A DNA stretch of 64,000 bases from Tetranychus cinnabarinus (GCA_022266195.1 WHVY01000005.1:3968001-4032000), one strand, 5' to 3'. Positions 24,551 through 35,128 are shown, counted from the stretch's first letter. Notes: a model not told the origin generated them from the sequence alone. A program made the numbers and translations.

Positions 24551-25851
24551 ATTCTTCTCATACCACACCAGGGGCGATTGCGAAAATAGTTTTTTCATCA
24601 AAATGCCAAGACTAACCGTTATGACAATTCAATTAGATTTGGTGAATATATGGAAATTGTATTTGTATTTGTATTAAAAGGTGATCTTGTTGGTGGTCAT
24701 ATAAACAAGTATTTGCTCGAGAAATCCCGCGTTATCGCTCAATGATGAAGGAGAGCGTAATTTTTACAGTTTTTATCAATTAATCTCAAGCTTCAAGGAT
24801 CAACATTAACTCGATTGGGTTTGAAAAAGATACCTTTTTTTATCGTTATCTAAGTCAAGGTAAAACATCAAGGGTTGTTAATATTGATGATCGAATGGAT
24901 TTCAGTAAAGTACAGTAGCGGTCAAAGAAACTGTCAGTGGGATTTTTCAATATTACAAAACAATCTTTGCGTTTTTTATCTTGATAAGCGAGAGAACGAT
25001 GAATTGATGTGCAACCTAACGATTAGTGTATTTAAAAGATGAATATATTGTATTCTTCGAATCTTATTGACCGCTCAAAGCCAAATTTCGTTAAAGCAAA
25101 AAGTTAAGCTGCAATTTTGAAATTTTTGAGTGGCTGAAAATGGTGTAAATCCAATATTTTTACTGTATTCAATGATCAGTGGGGCTTATTATTCTTTAAA
25201 ATTATGCCAAAATCATTTGAAAGTTTTGAAAACCGTGAAACAAGGCCAAAATGAGCGATTGATTTAGAGCGCCATCTATTGAATCAACTAAATTTTCAGT
25301 AGTTTTTTTTACTCTAAGACTGATTGCAATTAAAATCTGAATAATAATTAAATTTTTACATTGAATTCTGAATTTCCTATGTTCAATGAGGCTTCAGATC
25401 GATTTTTGCGGTAAAATCATATTGAATTCAATCTAAAACAAACTTAAAATATTTTTCAGCTAATTTCAACAATGGTTATGATTTAAATAAACTCTAATTT
25501 GCTGATTTGTCTTAATAAAATTGCAAAAAAAGTTTTAATGTTACTCTTAAACGTTCAAAAATAAAATATGAGCATAACAATTGTTACATTGAAAGTAGAT
25601 CAAAATTATTCAATTTTGTTAATGTGCATACTGACAGTTTCTTTGACCGATACTGTAACATCCGCTGCAAGTATTCTTGGTTTCAATGAAGAAGAATCGG
25701 AAATGATTTGGAAAATATTGGCCTCCATTTTACACCTTGGTAATGTTGAGTTCGGTTGGCACGAGGAGAAGAAAGTTTCACACATTTTGGATAAAAGCAA
25801 GCGTCACATTGAGCAAATGTGTCATTTACTATCTATACCTGGTGTTTTTTT

Positions 25852-26366
25852 TCAATTTACGGATTCATGCAGGCATTAATCACGCTCGTTTCATGCTACA
25901 GACCTCAGACTTTAACCAAGAGCTTATGCAGATTGCACAACCATAAGTTCGAATCTTCAAGGACATTCAAGGTCGATTCTTTATTTGACCTCTAATTGCC
26001 ATTGAAAGGTCATTTTCTGGAATCGCAAAATTTTCTGACCCAATAATGACAGTCACATGTTCAAAACTTTCAGCATTGGAAAGATGAATGAATTTTTCCG
26101 AAATGCGATTGATTAACTGGGTGGTATAGAAACACTCATAGCCTTTAACCAGTTATGAACATGTGATTGATGGGTCAGAAAATTTTGCGGTTTCAAAAAA
26201 TGACCTTCAAATGTCAATTAGAGGTCAAATAAAGAATTGACCTTGAATAACCTTGAACATTCGAACTTACGGTTACAATCTGCCTAAGCTCTTGGTTAAA
26301 GTCTGAGGTCTGTAGCATCAAACGAGCGTGGTTCATGCCTGCATGAAGGCGTGAATTGAAAAAAAC
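25852..26366. mobile_element. Long foldback MITE, copy 3 (inside myosin pseudogene)
   Basis: The roughly 515-bp insert is an almost complete palindrome. The left arm (from about 25852: CAATTTACGGATTCATGCAG, then GCTACAGACCTCAGACTTTA) is mirrored by the right arm (TAAAGTCTGAGGTCTGTAGC, then CTGCATGAAGGCGTGAATTG). Arms of about 230 bp enclose a short centre with CACATGTTC/GAACATGTG. It splits the myosin reading frame between CHLLSIP and VNEKDL. I could not define a clear target duplication. There is no coding capacity; related copies are at 7255-7625 and 10864-11390. Confidence 0.8.
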
Positions 26367-27318
26367 GCCCGTAAATGAAAAAGATTTAACCGATAATTTG
26401 TGTCAACGGGTTATCGATGCTGGTGGAGATGTGCTGTCTAAAAAGCATAACTTTGCTAAGGCTATCTATGAAAAACTCTTTTCTTGGATCCAGATAAAAT
26501 TAATGAAGTCATTTGGGTCGATGTACTATCTCGTGATCAACTTTCGTATTGTGGTAAACGAACAGTCATTGGTGTTTTGGACACCTATGGTTTTGAAATA
26601 TTTGACAATTTTGAGAAATTGTGCATCAATTATTGTAATAAAAAACTCCAAAAATTATTTATTGATTTGGTTCTGAAACAAGAACAAGAGAAATACCAAA
26701 GAGTGGGAATTGAATGGAAACACATCGACTATTATGATAATCCAATCATTTTTGATCTTATTGAAGAGCCTCATAAAGCAATTATATAATTAGATGAAGC
26801 CTGTTTAAATGTTAGTAATGTAACGGATGGAATTCTATTGGAAAACATGGATTAAAAATTATATAAACATGCCCATTTGGTTAGTCAGAGTCTTCGTCCA
26901 ACAGACAAAACTTTGGAAAACCATTGAGATTTCAGGATTCAACATTATGCCAGTGATGTGACTTACAGCATAAAGGGCTTTTTAGACAAAAATAAGGATC
27001 CATTATTTCAAGACGTTAAACGCTTGTGTTATAATTCAACACACCCGTTGATTCAATCAATGTGGCCTGACGAAGCTCAGCATATTATGCAGATAAATAA
27101 GCGTCGTTTTACTGCTGTTACTTTATTTAAAGGGCAATGATTGCTTTAGAGAATGCACTGTCAAAAGCGCCCTTCTATGTTCACTGTATCAAACACAATG
27201 ACAACAAAGCTCCATTTACTTTTGATAAAGTAAGAGTTCAACACCAAGTAGAATATTTGGGTTTATTAAAAAATATTGGCTATTATATTCGAGCTGAATT
27301 CGCTTCTTGAATAACTTA

Positions 27319-28918
27319 CACTGCGTTAAATGGGATTAAGGCCATGAAAATGATCTATGATTTTGCCGCTTTAAGCCAATCAAGTGGATTAGAAAGTCTG
27401 AGAACCCTTTTACGAAGTCAGTTAATCTACAGATTTAGGCTTATTTTATTGTTTCTGTCCGCCATATGTTTTTAATTAAAATTAACAGATTTTTGTCACT
27501 CATTGACTGTCAAATGGGATTAAGGCCAGCGTTATTTTTCGACTATTTAAGCAAATTTTTCAGTTCTTTTTTGCTTCAGAACTATTTTCACTGAACTGGT
27601 CAATAGTTTGTTAGTACTTTTGTTTCATTTGTTGTGTTATTTTCATAAAATTTAGTAATTTAACAGAGTTACGTAAATTATTGTAATGGGTAAAGGAAAA
27701 GATTTAAGTGATATTGAAATTGGCCAAATTATGGCATATAACGCTGAAGGAAGATCAAGTCGTTATATTGCTGCAAAATTGAATCGATCAAAAACAGCTA
27801 TAAACAACTTCCTCGCAAATCCGGACCGTTATAAGCAACAGAATCGAAGTGGACCTAAGTTTATGTTCGATGATCGTGATGTTCGACATGTTTTACGTGA
27901 GATTACCAATGAAAAGAAATCTTGTGAACAGGTAAGACGTGATCTTGGATATCAGTGTACCCGTCAAACAATCTACAACGCCGCTAGAAGAGCTGAAAAT
28001 ATCGAGTTTAGGAAACCTAACTGTAAGCCTCCATTGACTGCTGAACATAAAGCCGCTCGAATTGCTTTTGCTGAAAAATACATTGACTTTGGTGATAAAT
28101 GGTTGACAGTAATGTTCTCTGATGAAAAAAGGTTTAATTTAGATGGACCTGATGGTTTTAAATCATATTGGAGGGACTTATCCAGGGAAGAAGTTACATT
28201 TTCAAAGCGTCAATTTGGTGGTGGAGGAGTGATGATATGGGCTGGAATAGCTTTCAATGGTAATACTGACATTGCATTTTGTCAAGGTAAAATGAATTCT
28301 AAAGCCTATGTTGAAATGCTAGATCAATATATGGCACCAATAATTTATGAAACTTGTGGTGTAAATGCTATTTTTCAGCAAGATAACGCTTCAATTCATG
28401 CTTCTGCAGAGACAAAAGCATGGTTTGAGCGTAAATGTATTAACCTAATGAATTGGCCATCAAGATCTCCGGATCTAAATCCTATTGAAAATGTCTGGTC
28501 AATCTTAGCTCGAAAGATTTACTCGAATGGTCGACAATATCAGAACATCGAGAGCCTGAAAGAATCCATCGTCCATGAGTGGCAAAATATGGATCAAACA
28601 ATGATACAAAATGTCATATTATCTATGAAAAAGAGACTGATTGAGGTTATTACCAAAAAAGGTGCTTCAACAAGCTATTAAAAGGTTAAAAATTTGATTT
28701 AATTAAAGTGGCCTTAATTCTATTTGACAAGAATTTTTCATTTCGAAAACAAAAGTGACAATTAAATTAAATTAAATAAACCTAACCGTCCAAAATTTTG
28801 CTAATCATTACTCTTTTTAACCAAAATACACATTAACTTCAATTAATAACAAAAATAGTATCAAAACGCCATAAAACATGGATTTAATGACGTGGCCTTA
28901 ATGCCATTTAACGCAGTG
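27319..28918 (+). mobile_element. Complete Tc3-like transposon, 1600 bp
   Basis: Terminal inverted repeats beginning CACTGCGTTAAATGG are flanked by the TA target duplication (27317-27318 and 28919-28920). A second inverted pair of the same core, GTCAAATGGGATTAAGGCCA at 27509-27528 and its counterpart at 28709-28728, sits 190 bp in from each end. This is an IR/DR-like arrangement with two putative transposase sites per end. One intact transposase gene lies between. Removing the element restores the myosin-like reading TYDRFLRRYK across the TA, which proves the insertion. Confidence 0.95.
27686..28681 (+). CDS. Tc1/mariner superfamily transposase (Tc3-like), DD34E
   Basis: The uninterrupted 331-residue frame has the size of a full Tc1/Tc3 transposase, which excises and reinserts the element at TA sites. 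Residues 1-60 form the first helix-turn-helix (LSDIEIGQIMAYNAEGRSSR, YIAAKLNRSKTAINNFL), and a second DNA-binding region follows at about 65-110. The catalytic triad is visible: D146 in MFSDEKRF, D233 in IFQQDNASIH and E268 in DLNPIENVWS. D233 and E268 are separated by 34 residues, giving DD34E. There is no stop or frameshift, unlike the surrounding pseudogene, so the insertion is young and the enzyme could be functional. The start follows a TAATTT-rich leader; no intron is apparent. Confidence 0.95.
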   Translation: MGKGKDLSDIEIGQIMAYNAEGRSSRYIAAKLNRSKTAINNFLANPDRYKQQNRSGPKFMFDDRDVRHVLREITNEKKSCEQVRRDLGYQCTRQTIYNAARRAENIEFRKPNCKPPLTAEHKAARIAFAEKYIDFGDKWLTVMFSDEKRFNLDGPDGFKSYWRDLSREEVTFSKRQFGGGGVMIWAGIAFNGNTDIAFCQGKMNSKAYVEMLDQYMAPIIYETCGVNAIFQQDNASIHASAETKAWFERKCINLMNWPSRSPDLNPIENVWSILARKIYSNGRQYQNIESLKESIVHEWQNMDQTMIQNVILSMKKRLIEVITKKGASTSY

Positions 28919-29224
28919 TATGATCGATTCCTTCGCCGGTACAAAATATTTTCATCCATAAACTGGCCAAATTATCCACCATCTTTAGGCTCTGATCGTA
29001 ATGCTGTTGAACATTTAATGCCAGAACTTTCAGAACTACAAAATGATGTTTGATGTGGTAAAACTGAAATTTTCATCCGATCGCCTCAAACATTGAACTT
29101 CCTCGAAAATGAAAGAAGTCGCCTAATTCATAGGATCGTCATCTTATTGCAAAAGGTGAGCCATCAAGTTCCTAATAAATTTGATTTTAATCTATCATTA
29201 ATAATATTCAGGACTGTTAGCCAG

Positions 29225-30102
29225 CCAGTTTTATGCATTTCTGGTACTCTAAATGCAGGTAAATCGTAGGCTTCAATGGATTGCGTTTCATCGCTCGAAG
29301 CATCTGTATGGACAGAAAGGTAAATTTATTGAAAGCAAACAAAATTTTTTCAACAATTTTTTTCTTGGTTTTACTAATAGGTAAATAGGTTTATAAGTTT
29401 AAGTTAGCAAACAAACACGTTCATCATTACTCTGACTTTTTTCATGCACTTCCTAGCGCCCTGAATGCAGTTATATCTTTCACTTCAGTATGGATTGAGT
29501 TTTATCGCTCGAAGAATCTGTATCGACGAATTGAAATCAAGTTTAAATCAATAGCTCTTCAAACAATTTGTCTCTTGACTTTCCGAGTAGGTTATAAGTG
29601 AGCAAACAAACACGCTCATTGTTACTCTGGCTTGCAAGTTTATTCTTGGAAAGTCTTTGCAATCAATGAAATTTCCATTGAAAATATTGATATTAATTAA
29701 TTATTGATTCTCTACTTATTAATTCGTAATTCTTTCTTTTGAATCTTTATCAATGAGGAATCATGAGTCTCACTCTTGAGCGCTTGAAATGGAAGCCTGA
29801 ACTTCGAAAATGATTCAATCATATAATTAATTATCAATTCATATTATCGAATCAACACGAAACAATGAATTAATGAGTAAAATGTTTTTTTATCACAAAT
29901 GAAATAATAATGAAATGTTCAACTCTCATTTAGACAAAAATGATAGTCGAGTCATTTTTAAAATTTCATCGAGTTTGAATGGTAAATGGTTTGCTAAAAC
30001 TTGTCTGACTGTTGGTAAACTGTCGACTCAATAGTCATTAATTTGTACTTGCCATTTGTTGACACTCGACATTAAATTTTGCTCTTTTTGTTCTTCTTTT
30101 TA
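29225..30102 (+). repeat. Right member of the old inverted duplication, with internal direct repeat
   Basis: This is the reverse-complement counterpart of gene A intron 2 sequence at 18636-19960. Within it, about 29235-29325 and 29440-29535 form a diverged direct repeat; both contain GCTCGAAG.ATCTGTAT, preceded by a TGGATTG.GTTT.ATC block. The left member carries one such unit near 19850-19930. The block leads directly into the decayed Ig2 exon copy at 30103. Confidence 0.7.
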
Positions 30103-30284
30103 AGGCCAACACTTACATGGTGGAAAGATGATAAGTCACTAATAGCCTCGTACGAAATGCTGTCCAACGAATTGACCCGAAGTGATCTTACAGTGATTAA
30201 CTTGAGTCGCTTTTTTCTCCTCTCAAAGATGACATGTAAAGCAATTGATGCACCGCTTATTGAACCGCTAACAACTTCAATCAC
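30103..30284 (+). pseudogene. Decayed duplicate of the Ig2 second-half exon
   Basis: The sequence encodes RPTLTWWKDDKSLIASYEML, then LTRSDLTVINLSRFFLLSKM and TCKAIDAPLIEPLTTSIT, clearly a copy of gene A exon 3. The 5' end lost the CAG acceptor and the first codons; the 3' end diverges before the donor. The frame stays open, so loss of splicing may be recent, or it may be chance. It sits upstream of gene B exon 1, which is the wrong order for use in gene B. Confidence 0.85.
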
Positions 30285-30622
30285 GATATAACAAAGTAGC
30301 TAGACAAAACAATTAGTATTGCAAAGAACAAACTTCTGCTTATTTCATTCTTTCAGGGTTTTTAAGCAATAAAATTATAATACCTCTGACTACTCTGATG
30401 ATATACTGGGAAGAAATAACTGGATAAAGTTCCATTCAACCCTAAATAATCCATTTCAAGTAATTTATAAACTGACTACAGAATACAAAGGATCGATTCG
30501 AACCTAGTTCATGAATGCTAATCTTTCAATAGCAATAAGTTTATTTGTAGAGTAAAAGATGGCGTTATTGAACAGGGAGTGAGAAATTTGATCATGAGTT
30601 GACTCGAAAAGAAAAAGTTGAG

Positions 30623-30630
30623 TTTTATAT
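30623..30630 (+). promoter_or_regulatory. Possible TATA-like box upstream of gene B exon 1
   Basis: TTTTATAT lies about 144 bp before the preferred start codon and is duplicated identically upstream of gene A exon 1 within the inverted arm. In DNA this AT-rich such a match is weak evidence; the transcription start is unknown. Confidence 0.15.
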
Positions 30631-30773
30631 GTTTGAGTTTTTTTGTTGCTTGTGATCCATGAAACATCTTGTTTAGTATATTAACTGTGACATTATCAAT
30701 ACCAATAATTGTAATCGTGATGAATAGTGAATGTAAAATCATTTTGTTGTGTCGTGTGTTTAAATTGAAAACA

Positions 30774-31206
30774 ATGTGGATATTAATTTTACCCTCATAT
30801 TTATTTTTGTGCTCATTAAATTATAATCTTGTGGAATCACAAAATTTAGAGATTGATTATTCAGGTCATATTGAAGTTGAAGCAATTGCAGGTAAATCTG
30901 TTTCACTTCCGTGCAACATTTCAATAACTCATGGAAATAGTCGTGAAGTGGCTATTATTTTGTGGTACAAGGATGATACGGGAATCCCTGTTTATACTGT
31001 GGATATACGGAATAAAAGTTCATTAAGTAGTTCAATTCATTTACCATCAAGTTCATATAAATCACGATCTTATTTTGAAATGAGTAAAAGTCCACCAACA
31101 TTGCGATTAGACAAGATTGAATCAAAAGATTCAGGTGAATATCGGTGTAGAGTGGATTATGAAAAATATCCAACACAAAATTTTCTTGTAAATCTAACAG
31201 TAATAG
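30774..31206 (+). CDS. Side-like gene B, exon 1 (signal peptide and Ig1)
   Basis: The encoded residues are identical to gene A exon 1: signal peptide MWILILPSYLFLCSLNYNLV, then a V-type Ig domain with Cys in SVSLPC, Trp in ILWYKDD and Cys in GEYRCRVDY, ending VNLTVI. The donor GTAAG begins at 31207, phase 1, and joins the phase-1 acceptor at 33526-33527 to give VI-VPP as in the family. Gene B then runs Ig2a, Ig2b, Ig3 and Ig4 on the plus strand. It is divergent from gene A, with start codons 6.8 kb apart. An upstream in-frame Met at 30669 is possible but would bury the signal peptide. Confidence 0.88.
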
Positions 31207-33527
31207 GTAAGTTTTCATTCCCATCCATCCAAACTCAGAACAAAAAACCAAATCAATGTCTCGACAAATTGTATCCAACCAGACAGCAGTCATCACAAAA
31301 CGGAAATTTCAATTTCTAATTCAATGAAAATGATTAAGTCAAAGTTGAAACAATACGATATTCTAATAGAGTTTCAATTGAACTGAATGGATCAGATGGC
31401 AGACAACATGATGAGTTGTTAAGAATTGATGAGGGAAGAGAAAAAGAGATTAGATTCAATCAACATTCTCAATTTGCTAATGTTTCTTTTTATTTCTTAT
31501 TCATTATTTTTATTCACCTTTCCTTTTGTTTCAACACTGAGCTTTATCTCACTTATCGTCTCCTTTCATTCCCTATCAATCTCATCTCAAGACAGGGTGA
31601 AAACCTTTGTGAATAAAGAACAAGAGAATCAAAGAGCAACAAGAAAAAAAGTAACACACGAATAATAACGAAAAGTGAAACTTGTTCTAACGAATAAATA
31701 TTCCTTTTTTTCTCTGTAAAAGAGTTAAAATCTCTCGAGTATCAGCAAACAGAAAAATCAGGGATTAAACTTATTTCTCACAACAAAAGGTAAAACTAAA
31801 GAGAGATAATTAGTTGAACAACCAGTAAAACCCAAATCAAATCATAGGTGAGAACAGAAAATGAGAGTAAAAACAAAAAGGTTTAGAATCGCAAAATAAA
31901 GGCGAGAAAATGCTAAACATTACCTTTTACAGTTAATCCAAAAATCCAAATTCAAGCATTTCAGAGAAGAAAAAAAAGAGTTTCAATGAAACTTGTTAGA
32001 TTAAACCAGAGACAGTTTGTTGAATTTTGAATTGCAAAGTAAAAGATGAAAAAATAATAAGATTATTAAATATTCATCGACCCTTTTCTCACTTTATTAT
32101 TCATGATAAACTGAAAAATTTCACTTTTCCTTTTTCCAGCTGTTTCGCCAATTTAAATATCAAACCTTTGCCTTTTCATGGACCGAAAAAAGTAGAAAGA
32201 AAGATAACGGAAAACAAATTTCTCTCTGAATGACAATTTTCGACTCATGCTGAGCAAACGATGAAAGAGCAAAGAGAGTTATCCACAAACGAATAAATGA
32301 TATTAATAACATTTCTTTTGTGTGTTTCCATTTTTTCGTCACTTTGTTCACAGTTTCAATTGTTGAAGACTTTCAAATGCTAGAAAAAGGAAAGAAGTGA
32401 GAAAAGTTTTAAAGTCAAACTTTTTCTTCGTCGCTCAAAAGAGAAATAAATGTTCTTACATTTCATCATGTTTCTCATGCTTTTGTTTTGCAACTTTTCT
32501 TGTCACACCATTTCCATCATTTTTACTCTGCTCACCTCTCATTAATGGCATTTCATTTGCTTTTTTGTTTCACACAAAATTTAACTCCCAGTCAAGAAAA
32601 TTTTGTTTTTCGTTTTTTTCTCTCTTTTCTCTCCTTTCCAACCAATTGTATTACAAGAAAATGAATAAGATGTGAAATGCAGAAAAGTGTAAAACTTTTT
32701 TTTTCTTTTTCTTTGTAACAATTTTTTCTCTCCTTTTTTGGTGTTTAAGCAGAAAAAATGAATAAACTCATCTCTCTTTATATGAATGATTCTGCAAACT
32801 TTTTTTGCTTCTCTCCATGTTTCCAACTCTATGCTTTTGTCTTTTACTGTTTAACATCAAACTATTCTTGTTACTTGAATTCCTTGATTTACGAACTGTA
32901 ACTTTGACTTTGTGAAAAGTTGGTGAGAAAAAGGGTGAGAGAAATATTTCTTTCAGTAACAAGAATTTCATTCTCACAAATAAAAGGATAACTATTCAAA
33001 AGAAAACCTGAAACTTAGAAGAACAAGGAAAATAAAAGACTTTTGTCATCATTTTTCTCTCTTAACTTGCATTCAACAATTTTTTGTTTCAACCTACAAA
33101 TCAACATGTAGTTTAATGTAAATTTCAACCAATAGATAATCAGCTCAATTAGCAGAAAATTCTGGACTGAAAATTTACATATTACATTTTTTATCCATTC
33201 GTGGGTGTAATCAATGTTGAAAGTTCGAATACCATTAACCTTACAAAATCTAATAAGGATTTGCCAAAATCGAATATTCTAATGAGCTTTCAAAAATACT
33301 AATTATTATCTTTGAAACTCTGATCAATTCGACGAGAAATTCGACCGAAATAAAGAAATTCTTCTACAGAAACCGTTTTTGAAACCAAACTGATACCTCT
33401 ATATTCAATCCAGTTTATACTTTGGAGGTTGATACAATTAGTGTCGATAATCTACTTGACATTGAATTAAAATGTAAATTGGATTTACTCGATTTATTGT
33501 TTTCCATTTTTTCCTCTAAAACTTTAG
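31207..33527 (+). other. Gene B intron 1
   Basis: A 2321-bp phase-1 intron from GTAAG to CTTTAG. It is AT-rich with no additional Ig1-type exon, which supports exon 1 at 30774 being the exon used by gene B. By contrast intron 1 of gene A is 107 bp. Confidence 0.8.
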
Positions 33528-33638
33528 TTCCACCAAAATCAGTAATGATTACCGACTCTAATGGGACTCGACTCGAAGGTGTCATTGGTCCATACCTTAG
33601 AGGAACAACACTCCATCTAATCTGTAAAGCAACTGGAG
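33528..33638 (+). CDS. Side-like gene B, exon 2 (first half of Ig2)
   Basis: The 111-bp exon encodes V-PPKSVMITDSNGTRLEGVIG, then PYLRGTTLHLICKATGG with the first Ig2 Cys. It carries the family pattern 'VPP....I.D..G..L.G..GPY..G..L.L.C.A.GG'. Acceptor CTTTAG and donor GTAAGT flank it, both phase 1. The N-terminal extension of the open frame from 33422 is intronic. It pairs with gene A exon 2. Confidence 0.88.
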
Positions 33639-35128
33639 GTAAGTTTTGTTCACTTCAACCTTACCATCTCAACCTTGCAACGAAATGCAAACTTTAAAAC
33701 TGTTGAGAAACAAAACAATTTGAAAAGTTTTGCCTTTAAAACTCTTCAACCCATTCAACTAGGGAGTTGAACTATTACAAAATAAGTTGTACACCTTTGA
33801 ATCGTGAAAAGCCAAGTAAACTCGTAAATGTTGCCATTAGTTGAGAGTAAAGCGTTTAGCTAAACAAAGGCAAAGAGAAAAAAAATGAGAAACAAAAAAG
33901 TTTTTCTCCTTAATAACAGTCTAACTTTTCACTCGATTGTTGTACAGTCTAGAACTTTTGATGGTAAAAATTTTGCGTGAAATCGTTTTCTTCCTGTATC
34001 ATGGCTCATTAAACACAACTGTAACAATGGATCATTAAGTATTCTTACTTTCTTATTTTTCATCAGCTTTTCTCTTCATATTTATTCTCTTCTTTTCCAT
34101 CAGTTTAGCATTTTTTGAGCAAAAATGAGAATGAGAAGGAAAACCTTTAATCATAGCCAATTCCATGGTTTTTTGTGATCTTTTTATATGCACAATGATG
34201 TTGTTTTTGTTTTTGTTTTTTTTTCACTTGCTTTCTGGTCTCTTTATTCATACTCATAAACTCATTGAGCTTATCATGAACATAATAAGGCAATCATTTT
34301 TCTCTTCATCTTCTTTTCTTCACCTCTTTCGCCGTACTGCACGAACAATCAACAGCAACTTTCAAAGTTTCATTATTCTATTACATTAATCAATGGAAAA
34401 ATATTAACAACAATTTAGTGTGATGTAATAGTTTGTCAAATTGTGAAAAATAAACTAAAAACTTTTAATCAAAATAAAAGTGATAAATTGAGATAATCAA
34501 TTTGTGTGTGAAGGTAGAAACTTTGAATCATGAAATATGTTGAACAATTGAGTTTTCAGTCTTGAATAATAAACGATATCAATAACATGGTAAGTGTAGA
34601 GTAAAGTCTTTAAAATATCATTTTAATGGATCATTTCATGAAATGTGTCTTGCAAAGTGATGATAAAATAAATGATGAATTATTATTGAATTTTGTGACA
34701 ATTTTTACGTTCCTCTTTTGATTATTATGAAAATAGATTTCATCCGTTTCCATCCGAAAAGGTTTACATCTGGAAACAGTGACTAGAAAGAAGCAAAAAA
34801 AGTGAAATCTCATAATTGATGATTTTCATGAGACAAAGAATTTCATGATGGATAAAAGACAAAAGAATCAATGAAGTACCAGGTGTAATTCAATGTTTTA
34901 AAGATTATATCACGAAAAATTTGGGTCATATTTTTACATTCTTTGTGCATTTTGATGTCTATGTTAGTCCTTGTTAACGATTGACCTTTAAATACTTTAC
35001 ATTGTACATTCAGAGCTTGAATTATAATAGATCGAAGTTGATTTCGCCGTGAGTCTTCTCGAAATAGATTGATAACAACATATCGAGATTTCAGATCACA
35101 ACAAACGTTTGAGTGAAGTCAGTTTCAA

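Larger units (their letters stand above)
24602..29155 (+). pseudogene. Class-I myosin (Myo1D/Myo31DF-like) motor domain pseudogene
   Basis: Successive plus-strand frames encode ordered myosin-head segments. They are NAKTNRYDNSIRFGEYMEI (switch I), YRYLSQGKTSRVVNIDD, LGFNEEESEMIWKILASILH, AKAIYEKLFSWI, VIGVLDTYGFEIFDN (switch II), KQEQEKYQRVGIEWKHIDYY, YNSTHPLIQSMWPD, APFYVHCIKHND, YDRFLRRYKIF and GKTEIFIRSPQTL, ending LLQK before GTGAG at 29156. The N-terminal head with the P-loop, the neck and the tail are missing. Stops and frameshifts occur near 24740, 26480, 26788, 27138 and 27308. A non-homologous stretch at about 24915-25640 could be a retained intron, so this looks like a duplicated genomic fragment rather than a retrocopy. 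It is interrupted by a foldback MITE (25852-26366) and a Tc3-like transposon (27319-28918). Confidence 0.88.
30183..31215 (+). repeat. Right arm of 1033-bp near-identical inverted duplication
   Basis: Reverse complement of 23518-24550 with one difference seen. It contains the 3' part of the Ig2 exon fragment, about 490 bp of 5' flank, and gene B exon 1 through nine bases of intron 1 (GTAAGTTTT). At its left edge the homology with the older Ig2 exon copy continues without break to 30103, so this side has the more complete context and is the likely donor. Confidence 0.92.
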
